DNA of 64,000 nt from Clostridiaceae bacterium (GCA_018432235.1 JAHDLO010000007.1:62001-126000); one strand, 5' to 3'. Positions 8,306 through 16,746 are shown, counted from the first letter of the stretch. A program made the numbers and translations. Notes: generated by a model not told the origin, from the letters alone.

Positions 8306-9181
8306 ATGAAGATTAATATTCTGGATACACGTAAACTCTATTTGGAGATGCTGTCGTTGCCTGATAATGAGCGGGGTACCTTTTTTGATGAAATGTTTTT
8401 GCAGTCTTTTGCCCCAATGTTTGAACTTACAAGGATGCCCCGCAATCCTGAAGCTTTATCTTGCTTAGCGTTATCAGGAGCGGATGACTCCGCAAAAGAT
8501 ATGATCAATTCTCTCATAGCTGTGAATGCATGGAGTGAAGCCCAAAAGGCCATTGAATTTGCTATGAAAAATCTTCAAAAGGCTGGAATTAAAATGCCCG
8601 AAGAAATTACGCTTGGTATCTTTTTAGGTGACCCTGTAAGACTTGCACAAAGTGAAGGCTATACCGGCGCTGGTTCCATGCCGGGATATATTCAGATAAT
8701 GATCGCGCCCAACGCGCAAAACCTTCCTAAACTCCCTGCATGTATTGTCCATGAGTTCCACCACAATGTGCTATTTTTTAATGTAAAGTGGAACTTTATG
8801 AATGTAACATTGAGCCAATATTTGGCCGTTGAAGGTATGGCGGAGAGCTTTGCATCAGTCTTATATGGCGAAGGCTTTATCGGGCCATGGGTGACAGGCG
8901 TTAAGGGAGCGGATCTAGAAAGGACACGGGGTATTATCGGGAAGAATCTTGATGTTGCAGGCTTTATGGAAGTGCGCAAGTACATTTTTGGTGACCATCC
9001 GATGCTATCCGAGAGCGAAGCCCTGGGTATCCCCTATTGTGGAGGCTATTCAGTAGGATATCATGCAATACAAGCTTATTTACGGAAAACGGGCAAAACG
9101 ATTGCGGAAGTGACCAAAGCCTTCATTGATGGGGAAGATATAGTAAAACAGTCCGGGTATTTTACAAATAAGAAGGGATAA
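8306..9181 (+). CDS. DUF2268 putative zinc metalloprotease (YjaZ-like)
   Basis: A 291-residue protein with the zinc-protease motif H149-E150-x-x-H153 (VHEFHHN) and a downstream glutamate in AVEGMAESFASVLYGEG that could be the third ligand. This matches the DUF2268 family of putative Zn-dependent proteases such as Bacillus YjaZ; substrates are unknown. There is no signal peptide. GGAGG at 8293-8297 places the start at ATG 8306; in-frame ATGs at 8288 and 8291 are upstream of that site. It is followed by a MerR gene remnant after two bases, and the MerR-type promoter lies upstream. Confidence 0.75.
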   Translation: MKINILDTRKLYLEMLSLPDNERGTFFDEMFLQSFAPMFELTRMPRNPEALSCLALSGADDSAKDMINSLIAVNAWSEAQKAIEFAMKNLQKAGIKMPEEITLGIFLGDPVRLAQSEGYTGAGSMPGYIQIMIAPNAQNLPKLPACIVHEFHHNVLFFNVKWNFMNVTLSQYLAVEGMAESFASVLYGEGFIGPWVTGVKGADLERTRGIIGKNLDVAGFMEVRKYIFGDHPMLSESEALGIPYCGGYSVGYHAIQAYLRKTGKTIAEVTKAFIDGEDIVKQSGYFTNKKG

Positions 9182-9183
9182 AT

Positions 9184-9330
9184 ATGGAATATAGTATCAA
9201 TAAGCTAGGAAAGCTGGCGGGAGTTAGCACCCGCACGCTACGGTACTATGATGAAATTAAGCGTCTTTTGGCACTAAAAGTAAAAAAGGAGCAGATAGAG
9301 TTATTGATAAGCAATGTAAAAAAATGGTAG
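9184..9330 (+). pseudogene. MerR-family regulator with internal in-frame deletion
   Basis: A 48-residue frame begins MEYSINKLGKLAGVSTRTLR, the helix-turn-helix of a MerR/TipA-type activator, then YYDEI, and jumps to LALKVKKEQIELLISNVKK, the end of the long dimerisation helix. The wing and most of the coiled coil are missing but the frame is intact. It starts two bases after the DUF2268 stop. The regulator probably no longer works, although the MerR-type promoter upstream is well preserved. Confidence 0.75.
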
Positions 9331-9368
9331 GATTTTAGTATTTTAAGATTACTAGTAGGAGGGATTAA

Positions 9369-9926
9369 ATGCAAGAGTGGAGAAGTCAAGCCCATAAAAA
9401 TAACTTGGACATAAAAGAAAATGGTAAATGTCAGTTGTGCGAAGCTCAATTAACTAATGGGATTTCACAATGCGTTGATATTTCAAATTATATCGCCCAC
9501 AAATTAAATCATGATGAGGGCATTAAATCAATGACCATTTTTATTTGTGTTGATGCACATGCCTTACAGCATGCAGAAATACATGGACGCTGGAACAACC
9601 ATTTTCATCTTACACGTTTAAATTTAATTCTTAATGAAAATATAAAATGGAACTACAAATTATCCCCGTTGCTTAGTGAAGTTGTAAATGAGTATAAAGT
9701 TTCACGGTTAGAGGAAAGAATAGTACCACCTATGTTAGGTAAAAGAGGACAAACCACAGTAGTTGATGTATACAATACTTCAAATGATGAAGAATATATC
9801 AAAATGGCTTATAGGTGGGCTAGAGAGGTCTATAATTCATTTGAGAATGGACATGAAATAGTTGAAGAGCTTTCTAAAATATTTAAGGCAAAATTAAACA
9901 TTAGCACTACTAATCGATGGTGTTGA
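9369..9926 (+). CDS. DUF5946-like protein
   Basis: A 185-residue protein with a CQLC pair near residue 21 and the segment CVDAHALQHAEIHGRWNNHF, which resembles DUF5946-type proteins that carry a CxxC and a conserved DAHALQH-like motif. The histidines and cysteines suggest a metal site. The function is not known. TAGGAGGG supports the start. It is not clearly in an operon: 132 bp separate it from the next gene, and that gap shows only an unrecognised scrap of open frame. Confidence 0.5.
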   Translation: MQEWRSQAHKNNLDIKENGKCQLCEAQLTNGISQCVDISNYIAHKLNHDEGIKSMTIFICVDAHALQHAEIHGRWNNHFHLTRLNLILNENIKWNYKLSPLLSEVVNEYKVSRLEERIVPPMLGKRGQTTVVDVYNTSNDEEYIKMAYRWAREVYNSFENGHEIVEELSKIFKAKLNISTTNRWC

Positions 9927-10058
9927 TTCTACAGAACAGAGGTTGATTTGAACAAGCACGTTTATAAAATGAAATTGATACCTTACCTGAAGATACTCGT
10001 ACAGGGAGAGAAAGCTGCAGGATATGACTATTAGATTATGATACATAGGAGGTTCACA

Positions 10059-11132
10059 ATGGATAACCTACAATTTCTTGAAATAGGAGAAACTTCAGAA
10101 ATAGATTTATTAGATGAAAATCTATATAGTTATGACAGTGCGGTGTTTGAATTAACTCCTGCAATATATAATAGAACATCAGAAAACTTGCTAAGCAAAA
10201 TCAAACAATTCATTGATTCAGTTCCTGCATTACAAAATGTAGCTGAAGATCTGAAATCAAAAACTGAGTACATACCAAGACTTGACTTGCTCTCGGATGA
10301 AATTAAACAAGCGCTACAAAATGGTACTGCAGAAATGATTCCATGCAAAGATGCTTCAGATGCTTTCTTTTTGCAGATTAGAACAACGGTAAAAGGATTA
10401 ATAGTGAACGGGAAAGAATATGGAATGCATAAGAAGTTAAAGGATATTCCGCTCGGTACAAAGCAAGTACCCACAGATGTTATGGGAGCAATGCAGTGTC
10501 TATCTATGCAAAGTCAATTAAATCAAATTGCCGATGGCCTTAGAGAAATATCAGAAGCCTGCGAGTATAATTTTGGCAGAATGATTCAGGGGCAAAGAGA
10601 CGATCGCCTTGCAAAGCTATTAAGCAGTAGAAGTTGTTATATACAGGCTTTAGCTGTAACCGATGAAAATTTACGACGACAAATGCTAACTCAAGCTATT
10701 AGAGATGCAAATCTAGCTCGAGCTGAACTCGCTTTTCAAATTAAATCTGACATTATAGCACTAGGTGGAGAAAAATCACCTAAAGCTAAAGATATGGAGA
10801 AAATGGTGTCTGATATTAATACTGCAGTTATTGGAATGAATAATGCAGTTCAAGTGTCGTTATACTCATTTCAAGCAATGGGTGAACAAAAAGCGCAACT
10901 TTCCGTTGTAAAAGAACATGAAACTTTTATTAAGCAAGTATTGCTTAAAGAAATTGAGTACAAAAAAATCAAATATATAGCATGGGATTTGATTTGCTCC
11001 TCTGGTAATAGCGAATCAGTTCCACAAGAATTTTATTCTTTACCTCTTAAATTGGTCAATAATTGCGCTATTTTTATAGATGCTACAAATCAAGATAAGC
11101 CTATATATCTGGAGGAAAAGACGAATGGATGA
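10059..11132 (+). CDS. Unrecognised 357-residue protein of a two-gene unit
   Basis: I do not recognise this family. The protein looks soluble and mostly helical, with a long amphipathic stretch near residues 155-285 (QSQLNQIADGLREISEACEY, then RDDRLAKLLSSRSCY, then DANLARAELAFQIKSDI), and no signal peptide or membrane segment. No nuclease, ATPase or protease motif was found. AGGAGG at 10047-10052 selects the ATG at 10059 over one at 10038. Its last 8 bases overlap the start of a 64-residue cysteine-rich gene, so the two are translationally coupled. It sits between a DUF5946-like gene and RloAB in a defence-rich stretch, so a defence role is possible but only inferred. Confidence 0.6.
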   Translation: MDNLQFLEIGETSEIDLLDENLYSYDSAVFELTPAIYNRTSENLLSKIKQFIDSVPALQNVAEDLKSKTEYIPRLDLLSDEIKQALQNGTAEMIPCKDASDAFFLQIRTTVKGLIVNGKEYGMHKKLKDIPLGTKQVPTDVMGAMQCLSMQSQLNQIADGLREISEACEYNFGRMIQGQRDDRLAKLLSSRSCYIQALAVTDENLRRQMLTQAIRDANLARAELAFQIKSDIIALGGEKSPKAKDMEKMVSDINTAVIGMNNAVQVSLYSFQAMGEQKAQLSVVKEHETFIKQVLLKEIEYKKIKYIAWDLICSSGNSESVPQEFYSLPLKLVNNCAIFIDATNQDKPIYLEEKTNG

Positions 11133-11319
11133 TAAAGGATTAAAAAAATGCAAGAAAAAAGGCTGTAATAACCCTGCGATTGAAGGTAAGTATTGTTTGT
11201 TATGCAAGCAAAAAAGGAAAGAAAGCAGGGACAAGGTCGTGAAAGCTGTTGGTGGTACTATGTTGGGTATTTGTTCCGTTGCAATTACTGCCGTGCTTAG
11301 TAATAAGAAGTCCGAGTGA
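11125..11319 (+). CDS. Small cysteine-rich protein with C-terminal hydrophobic segment
   Basis: A 64-residue protein starting with lysine-rich sequence, then CKKKGCNNPAIEGKYCLLC: four cysteines that could form one zinc site. A basic stretch (KQKRKESRDKVVKAVGG) precedes a hydrophobic segment TMLGICSVAITAVL near the C-terminus that could insert in the membrane. GGAGG at 11111-11115 selects the start at 11125, which overlaps the previous gene by 8 bases. A zinc knuckle tethered to the membrane could anchor or regulate the 357-residue partner. Not recognised. Confidence 0.65.
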   Translation: MDDKGLKKCKKKGCNNPAIEGKYCLLCKQKRKESRDKVVKAVGGTMLGICSVAITAVLSNKKSE

Positions 11320-11339
11320 GTTTAATCGAAGTGGTTATT

Positions 11340-11391
11340 ATGACTTTTATGCTCAAAACTTTTGATTAGTTGTGCATAAAAGTCATTTTTT
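11340..11391 (+). terminator. Rho-independent terminator
   Basis: A perfect 13-bp stem ATGACTTTTATGC/GCATAAAAGTCAT (11340-11352 and 11374-11386) is followed by a T-run. It isolates the two-gene unit from RloAB. Confidence 0.85.
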
Positions 11392-11409
11392 ATTGATTGA
11401 AATAAAAAT

Positions 11410-11493
11410 AAAGAGAAAAAATCTCTCTAACTTTGACATCCGAATAAAACAGGGTTATAATGAGTATAATAATGATAAAGAGAAAAAATCTCT
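11410..11493 (+). promoter_or_regulatory. Consensus promoter flanked by two identical operator-like repeats
   Basis: TTGACA (11433-11438), a 17-bp spacer and TATAAT (11456-11461) form a perfect housekeeping promoter. The 17-mer AAAGAGAAAAAATCTCT occurs at 11410-11426 and again at 11477-11493, one copy on each side of the promoter and 67 bp apart. Each copy holds the small dyad AGAGA/TCTCT. The second copy lies just before the RloA ribosome site. The layout suits a repressor that loops or blocks the promoter; no candidate regulator is adjacent. Confidence 0.7.
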
Positions 11494-11509
11494 TAAGGAG
11501 GTATGAACT

Positions 11510-12880
11510 ATGCTTATAAGATTCAGTGTTGAAAACTTCAAATCCTTTAATGATAGACAAGAGCTTGTCATGATTCCAGCTAAAAAACTTAAAACCAATA
11601 AAGAACATGTGATTCCATTAAATAAGGTCTCTGTTCTACGTAATGCAACCATATATGGGGCGAATGCTTCGGGTAAAACGAATATTATTGATGCAATCCG
11701 TTTCGCAAAGCATGTGATTACAAAGAAAATTCCTATGGAAGCCAGTAAAATGTATTGTAGAGTTTTCTCTGAAAATCAAGAAAAGGAAAGCAAATTTGAC
11801 TTTGAAATTTACAAGAACGGTAAGTTTTATGCCTATGGTTTCAGTCTTTTAATGAGTGAGCAAATCATAAAGTCTGAGTGGCTGTATGAACTATTGCCTT
11901 CAAAAAATACTCAGACCATGCTTTTTGAAAGAGAGACCGATACCAATAGACTTGAACTTGGCGAGAATTTGATGCTTGATGAAATTGACACCATGCGTTT
12001 TAAAACCTATAAGTTGGACTTTGAAGATAACAATACTGGGCTGTTTATTAGAGAAATGAACCGTAATAAAAAGATGAATAAGGAATCGAAACTGACCTTC
12101 TTCAGAGATGTCTTTGAATGGTTTGATGAGGATCTGGTAACGATATTCCCTGACCAACCCATTACCGACTTTGAATACTTCTATGGTGACAGTGGTAGCG
12201 ATAAAATTAATGAAATCATTGAACTGTTTGATACAGGGATATCAAAAGTCAAAATCGAAGAAATAACAGTGGCTGACTTAAAAAACAAAATACCTACTAA
12301 AATAGCTGAAGACATTCTACTATCCTTCAAAAACAAGATCGAAGACTCTGCAGATAATATGAATGCAATGATGTCTCTAAGAACCAATACAGCGTTTTAT
12401 AATATAAAGGGATCTAAGGGTGAAGACCCAGTTATTACAACCATCATGCTTGAGCATAGTAATGCATTTAGTGATTTTGAATTTTCGGAAGAGTCGGATG
12501 GCACAAGAAGGCTATTTGACTTACTGGACATTTTAATCAGCAATGAAAAGAACAAGATTTATGTGATTGATGAGCTGGAGCGAAGCCTGCATCCAAAGCT
12601 GACTTATAAGTTCTTGGAACTCTTCTTCGAGCACCTTAAGGAAAATAATACACAGCTTATCTTTACGACCCATGAATCAACCATTATGGATCAAGAGCTT
12701 TTAAGACGAGATGAAATCTGGTTTGTGGAAAGAAACAAAGACAATGTTTCACACCTTTACTCACTGGATCGCTTCAAAGAACGCTATGATAAAAAACTAA
12801 GCAAGGCATATTTGGAAGGCAGATACGGTGCAGTGCCAGTTCTGAAAAACTTTTCAGATAAGGTGGGTGATGACGAATGA
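11510..12880 (+). CDS. RloA/AbiLi-like AAA-15 ATPase
   Basis: A 456-residue ABC/SMC-like ATPase. Walker A GANASGKT is at 50-57, the signature-like segment is FSEESDGTRRLFDLLDIL, Walker B is YVIDELERSLHP, and the H-loop is IFTTHES. The middle is the divergent, helical part typical of AAA-15 (OLD-like) ATPases. With the RloB gene that overlaps it by four bases (ATGA) it forms the RloA-RloB pair, related to lactococcal AbiL (AbiLi-AbiLii), an abortive-infection system. By analogy the ATPase would sense infection and control the RloB effector. Strong AAGGAGG before 11510; consensus promoter upstream. Confidence 0.8.
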   Translation: MLIRFSVENFKSFNDRQELVMIPAKKLKTNKEHVIPLNKVSVLRNATIYGANASGKTNIIDAIRFAKHVITKKIPMEASKMYCRVFSENQEKESKFDFEIYKNGKFYAYGFSLLMSEQIIKSEWLYELLPSKNTQTMLFERETDTNRLELGENLMLDEIDTMRFKTYKLDFEDNNTGLFIREMNRNKKMNKESKLTFFRDVFEWFDEDLVTIFPDQPITDFEYFYGDSGSDKINEIIELFDTGISKVKIEEITVADLKNKIPTKIAEDILLSFKNKIEDSADNMNAMMSLRTNTAFYNIKGSKGEDPVITTIMLEHSNAFSDFEFSEESDGTRRLFDLLDILISNEKNKIYVIDELERSLHPKLTYKFLELFFEHLKENNTQLIFTTHESTIMDQELLRRDEIWFVERNKDNVSHLYSLDRFKERYDKKLSKAYLEGRYGAVPVLKNFSDKVGDDE

Positions 12881-13587
12881 GCCCGCTGAGAGAATTTAGG
12901 TCACTTACGGTTAGATATGAAGAAGACATTAAGATTGAACCTTTGAGAAGATATTATTTGATATTTGAAGGTGCTAATACAGAGAGAAAGTACTTTCAAG
13001 GCATCGATACTAACAGAAAAGAGCTTGGAATTAATAGTCATATTGAACTGGTCATTCTTCATAAGGGAGGTGAAATCAGTAGTTTCAGCCATCCAATTAA
13101 ATTGTTGGAGTTGATTGAAGAAAAGAAAAAATCCTTAAAGCGTGATGGAAAATTTGATAAGGCTATTGATAGATTTGTAATAGTCTTTGACAGAGATAGC
13201 TATGAAAAATCAGAGGACTATGTTGAGTTTGTTGAAAAAGCAAGCGTTGGCAATATTCTGACGGTGACTAGCCCGTGCTTTGAACTTTGGTTGATTTTGC
13301 ATTATGAAGATGCTGTTGAAAAGTATGTTGTACCGAATAAAGATAGATTGTTTGATAATGAAAAAGTGAGCAGGGTACATTCCTTTGCTAGTAATTTATT
13401 TTCTGAAATATCAGGAACTAATCCGAAATCGGGATCGTTTTTTAATAAACTAAAGGGTGGCATTGACCGTGCAATTGAGCAAGAAAAGACATTAGATCAA
13501 AACATTTTAAGAATGGCAATAGAAATCGGATCGAATGTTGGGCTATTGATTGAGCAGATGAGGGAAGATCCGAGGGATGCTTTATAA
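12877..13587 (+). CDS. RloB/AbiLii-like effector protein
   Basis: A 236-residue RloB-domain protein with the family marks EGANTERKYF at 31-40, VFDRD at 103-107 and CFELWLILHYED near 134-145. The conserved acidic residues (E31, D105, D107) resemble a Toprim-type metal centre, suggesting a nuclease, although this is inferred. It overlaps the ATPase gene by four bases and is surely co-translated. The PARIS system also pairs an AAA-15 ATPase with a Toprim effector, but there the effector has a DUF4435 core; the RloB signature here fits AbiL/RloAB better. Confidence 0.8.
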   Translation: MSPLREFRSLTVRYEEDIKIEPLRRYYLIFEGANTERKYFQGIDTNRKELGINSHIELVILHKGGEISSFSHPIKLLELIEEKKKSLKRDGKFDKAIDRFVIVFDRDSYEKSEDYVEFVEKASVGNILTVTSPCFELWLILHYEDAVEKYVVPNKDRLFDNEKVSRVHSFASNLFSEISGTNPKSGSFFNKLKGGIDRAIEQEKTLDQNILRMAIEIGSNVGLLIEQMREDPRDAL

Positions 13588-13595
13588 CTTTTTTT

Positions 13596-13625
13596 GACCA
13601 TTTTCGTGGGAAGACGAAAATGGTC
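13596..13625. other. Perfect 12-bp inverted repeat after RloB
   Basis: GACCATTTTCGT/ACGAAAATGGTC with a 6-nt loop. The T-run lies before, not after, the stem on the plus strand, so it is not a standard terminator for RloB. It may still mark the transcript end, or be the edge of the mobile segment with the recombinase remnant that follows. Confidence 0.5.
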
Positions 13626-13658
13626 TATGTGTATAAGTCATAAGTATTTGCAATTATA

Positions 13659-14208
13659 TTGACGGAGGATAGGTACTACATCAAAGACCACCATGAACCC
13701 ATTATCTCCAGAGAGCTTTTCACTAAGGCTCAAGAAATCAGAGAAAAAAGAAGCAGACGCACCAACGACGGCAAAATCAAACGCCACAGCATGGACTACC
13801 CTTTCAGCAATATTATAAAGTGCAAATACTGCGGAGGCACTATCATAATGGACTTCAGGCAAGAACTCAAAGTTTGTTTGGTACTGCCATAACACTCAGC
13901 GAAAAAAGGCAAGTAGGTCTGCCCCCATTCCAAAGCCATACCAGAGGAAGTCATGGAGCAATCCTTTGTCAGGGCTTTAATGCTTTATGCAAAGAGAATG
14001 AAAAAATCATAGACGAACTTCTGGATAACCTATCTAAAAGCCTTGAATACCGTGAGCACGAAAATGAAATTAAAAAGCTAAACGACAACATGAACAAGCT
14101 TCATAATCAGCGAAACCAACTGGTGGATTTACTCTTAGAACAGAAAATCAACAAAGACTCTGCGACCAAAAGTACGCCAAAATCTCCGGCTTTTTTGTCT
14201 TGTCTGTA
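13659..14208 (+). pseudogene. Serine recombinase, C-terminal remnant with frameshifts
   Basis: The first frame reads YYIKDHHEPIISRELFTKAQ and then IKCKYCGGTI, the recombinase and zinc-ribbon region of large serine recombinases. Similarity then moves to another frame, which reads the coiled coil KENEKIIDELLDNL to RNQLVDLLLEQKI. The N-terminal catalytic domain is absent and at least two frameshifts break the rest. Large serine recombinases integrate mobile elements, so this probably marks the scar of an element that once carried part of the defence region. Confidence 0.75.
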
Positions 14209-14303
14209 GAAAAACGCAAAGTAGTTCCTTTTTACCTATTCTTATAAGTCTAAAATAAAAAATGATATAATGAAGATATAACATTTATGCATTATGATTT
14301 GGA

Positions 14304-14332
14304 TTGACTTTTCATTATCAAAGTGATAATAT
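14304..14332 (+). promoter_or_regulatory. Promoter and operator of the ABC-operon regulator
   Basis: TTGACT (14304-14309), 17 bp, TAATAT (14327-14332). The palindrome ATTATCA-AAG-TGATAAT (14314-14330) covers the spacer and touches the -10 box. The same core and the same promoter geometry recur at 14952-14983, so the winged-helix regulator encoded at 14360 probably represses both itself and the ABC operon. Confidence 0.75.
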
Positions 14333-14359
14333 TGTCATGTGCTGTTAGGAGGGAATGTT

Positions 14360-14902
14360 ATGGATCAAAAAGTTATGGATTGCTTTACACACCCAATAAA
14401 ATGCAAACTGTTATTAGAACTGTATTCTGCCGGAAAAGCAACTGCCAAAGAGCTTTCAGAAATATATAACGATATTCCACAGGCAACCCTATACCGCTAC
14501 TTGAAACGCATGACAAATGACGGTATTTTGAAAGTAGTCGAGGAAAACCAAGTAAGGGGGACGTTGGAAAAAACCTATGCAGTTGCCATTGAATTAGACT
14601 CCAGCGGGCAGGAGTTAGTTGGTGAAAACGCAGGTGATGCTTATATGCAAATGTTTATGCAGTATGTCTTTGGCTTTGTTAAACAGTTTCAAGAGTATTG
14701 CAAGAATCCGGATATCAATATTTTAAAAGATCAATCGGGCTTTTCCCTTGCGCCTATCTATGCCAGCGATGAAGAATTGGCATCCGCAATAGCTGAATAC
14801 GCGAAAATCATTCAGCCCCTTTATAAGAATCAGCCCAATCCAGACAGAAAATTACGAACTTTAGGCTTGATTATTTCACCACCTGAAAATTATAGTAAAT
14901 AA
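14360..14902 (+). CDS. Winged-helix (ArsR-like) transcriptional regulator
   Basis: A 180-residue protein with an N-terminal winged helix: CFTHPIKCKLLLELYSAG, ATAKELSEIYNDIPQATLYR, YLKRMTNDGILKVV. This is the pattern of HTH regulators that respond to drugs or cell state. The C-terminal 100 residues form a helical, probably ligand- or dimer-forming part. GGAGGG upstream picks the ATG at 14360. It is followed by a terminator and then by a second promoter with the same palindrome, so it most likely controls the two ABC transporters downstream. Confidence 0.75.
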   Translation: MDQKVMDCFTHPIKCKLLLELYSAGKATAKELSEIYNDIPQATLYRYLKRMTNDGILKVVEENQVRGTLEKTYAVAIELDSSGQELVGENAGDAYMQMFMQYVFGFVKQFQEYCKNPDINILKDQSGFSLAPIYASDEELASAIAEYAKIIQPLYKNQPNPDRKLRTLGLIISPPENYSK

Positions 14903-14909
14903 ATCCTTC

Positions 14910-14950
14910 AAAGCTCCTTTTATTGCCCATGCAGTAAGAGGAGCTTTATT
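14910..14950 (+). terminator. Terminator after the regulator gene
   Basis: Perfect 9-bp arms AAAGCTCCT/AGGAGCTTT (14910-14918 and 14939-14947) followed by ATTATT. The T-run is short, so it may be leaky. Confidence 0.6.
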
Positions 14951-14951
14951 A

Positions 14952-14983
14952 TTGACATTATATTATCATCGTGATAATATAAT
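14952..14983 (+). promoter_or_regulatory. ABC-operon promoter inside a perfect palindrome
   Basis: TTGACA (14952-14957), 17 bp, TAATAT (14975-14980). A perfect palindrome with 12-bp arms ATTATATTATCA/TGATAATATAAT and a 3-bp centre spans 14957-14983. Its core ATTATCA-N3-TGATAAT is the one found at the regulator's own promoter. Confidence 0.8.
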
Positions 14984-15034
14984 CATATTGAAAATAAAAT
15001 TTAATATAGTAGGATCCAAAAAGGAGGAAAATAG

Positions 15035-15955
15035 ATGAAGGCAATTGTTGCTGAAAGGCTTACTAAGATATACTCTGGCGAAAAAAAAGCATTGGACAAT
15101 GCCAGCTTTGAATTGAGCCAAGGCGAAGTCTTCGGGTTTTTGGGACCCAATGGGGCTGGCAAGACTACTGCAGTCAAGCTTTTAAATGGCATGATATCAC
15201 CATCAGAAGGCTCCTGCCACGTTTTTGGTATAGATCCTTCGTCCAGTCCTGAGAAAGTTCATGCTATCTCAGGCGTGGTTACGGAGCATGCACAAATGTA
15301 TGGAAATCTGACAGGCCAGGAAAATCTTGTGTTTTATGGCACTTTATTTGGAATTCCAAAAGAAGAAAGCCTTAAGCGAGCACTCGCGTTGCTAGAGCGA
15401 TTGGATCTTACTGTCGCTAAAGACAAAAAGCTGACTACCTATTCTACCGGTATGCGCCAACGCCTTTCGTTGGCGAGGGCAATGATCCATACCCCCAAAA
15501 TATTATTTTTGGATGAGCCTACCTCCGGCTTAGATCCCGAGAGTGCGCAAAGCGTGAACAATATGATTAAAGAATTGGCAAGCGACAAAGGAACCACAGT
15601 TTTCTTATGTACGCATCAGCTACGTTATGCTCAGGAGGTCTGCTCCTCATATGGGCTGATCGATGACGGGACATTGTTGGCGGTAGGCAGCCTTGATGCT
15701 TTGCGCTGCAGGATTTTCTCCGGGCTGAAGGTTCATATTAAGTCAAACCGCTTTCCGGAAGGAATATCTTTCAGGAAAACTGAAGGACAGTGGGCTGAAA
15801 TCAATGTGCAGACGGAGGATGAAATTCCACCGATTGTGAAGCGCATTGTGGATGCTGGCGGCAATGTCTATGAAGTGATGGCAAACAGATTATCGTTGGA
15901 AGAAATATACTTCTCTCTGATTGAGAAACGAAAAGAGCAAAAGGAGGTTAGATAG
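15035..15955 (+). CDS. ABC transporter ATP-binding protein (first transporter)
   Basis: A 306-residue ATPase with Walker A GPNGAGKT at 37-44, signature YSTGMRQRLSLARAM and Walker B ILFLDEPTSGLDP, followed by a C-terminal extension typical of drug- or peptide-export ATPases. It probably pairs with the permease that starts 2 bp after it. First gene of the operon behind the palindromic promoter; AAGGAGG before the start. The substrate is unknown; bacteriocin or antibiotic export is likely from the architecture. Confidence 0.85.
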   Translation: MKAIVAERLTKIYSGEKKALDNASFELSQGEVFGFLGPNGAGKTTAVKLLNGMISPSEGSCHVFGIDPSSSPEKVHAISGVVTEHAQMYGNLTGQENLVFYGTLFGIPKEESLKRALALLERLDLTVAKDKKLTTYSTGMRQRLSLARAMIHTPKILFLDEPTSGLDPESAQSVNNMIKELASDKGTTVFLCTHQLRYAQEVCSSYGLIDDGTLLAVGSLDALRCRIFSGLKVHIKSNRFPEGISFRKTEGQWAEINVQTEDEIPPIVKRIVDAGGNVYEVMANRLSLEEIYFSLIEKRKEQKEVR

Positions 15956-15957
15956 TT

Positions 15958-16746
15958 ATGAATACAATGCAATCGGCTTTAATTAAAAAGGATTTACGAG
16001 GCATCACCGCCAACAAGCAGTTGCTGGTAGCAATGATAAGTGTTCCCATAGTGCTGACAGTTGTTGTGCCCTCAATTTTTATTATGTTGATTCATTTTAT
16101 GCCGAATGACTTTAGCGACTTCGATGCAATGCTCCGTATGTTGCCAATAGACATTCAGCTGGATAATATGAATACTGCGATTATATCTCTTCTCTTAAAC
16201 AACATTATGCCAGTGTTCTTTATTATAATTCCCATTATGGCCGCATCGATTATGGCAGCCAGTTCTTTCGTCGGCGAGAAGGAAAAACGGACACTGGAAA
16301 CGCTCTTATATTGTCCGCTTTCTCTAAAGCAAATATTCAGGGCTAAAATACTATCTTCGTTTATCATGAGCGAACTGGTTTCCATCCTGTCTTTCACCAT
16401 TATGACACTTGTGACACAGATTGAAATATTTCTGACAACAGGCAGCCTGCTGTTACCGAATATCAGTTGGCTTGTGGTCTTATTACTTCTTTCGCCTGCT
16501 GTGTCCCTAATCGCAATAACGTTAATTGTGCGTGGCTCTGCCAGGGCGCAAACCATGGAAGAATCCCAGCAGCGCAGCGCACTTCTGGTTTTGCCGGTAA
16601 TCTTTCTAGTGGCTGGGCAGTTTATGGGGATTATCCTTATAAACATTTGGATTCTATTGGGCTTAGGCGCCTTGTTGGCACTGATTGCATGGATTTTGAT
16701 GAATGGCTCATTTCAAAAGATAAGCTATGAATCAATGCTACGTTGA
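15958..16746 (+). CDS. ABC-2 type permease (first transporter)
   Basis: A 262-residue membrane protein with about six hydrophobic segments, and the ABC-2 permease landmark SFVGEKEKRTLETLLYCPLS after the second segment. It begins 2 bp after its ATPase gene. AAAGGAGG overlaps the ATPase end. Role: membrane channel of the exporter. Confidence 0.8.
   Translation: MNTMQSALIKKDLRGITANKQLLVAMISVPIVLTVVVPSIFIMLIHFMPNDFSDFDAMLRMLPIDIQLDNMNTAIISLLLNNIMPVFFIIIPIMAASIMAASSFVGEKEKRTLETLLYCPLSLKQIFRAKILSSFIMSELVSILSFTIMTLVTQIEIFLTTGSLLLPNISWLVVLLLLSPAVSLIAITLIVRGSARAQTMEESQQRSALLVLPVIFLVAGQFMGIILINIWILLGLGALLALIAWILMNGSFQKISYESMLR

Noticed and set aside
11510-13587. PARIS system (AAA-15 ATPase plus Toprim effector)
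   Set aside because: The effector has RloB family marks (EGANTERKYF, VFDRD, CFELWLILHYE) and not the DUF4435 pattern, so RloAB/AbiL is the better name.
13596-13625. Terminator for RloAB
   Set aside because: The perfect stem is not followed by a T-run on the coding strand.
16155-16646. Minus-strand open frame of 163 codons opposite the ABC permease
   Set aside because: Antisense to a coupled operon gene with no start signal.
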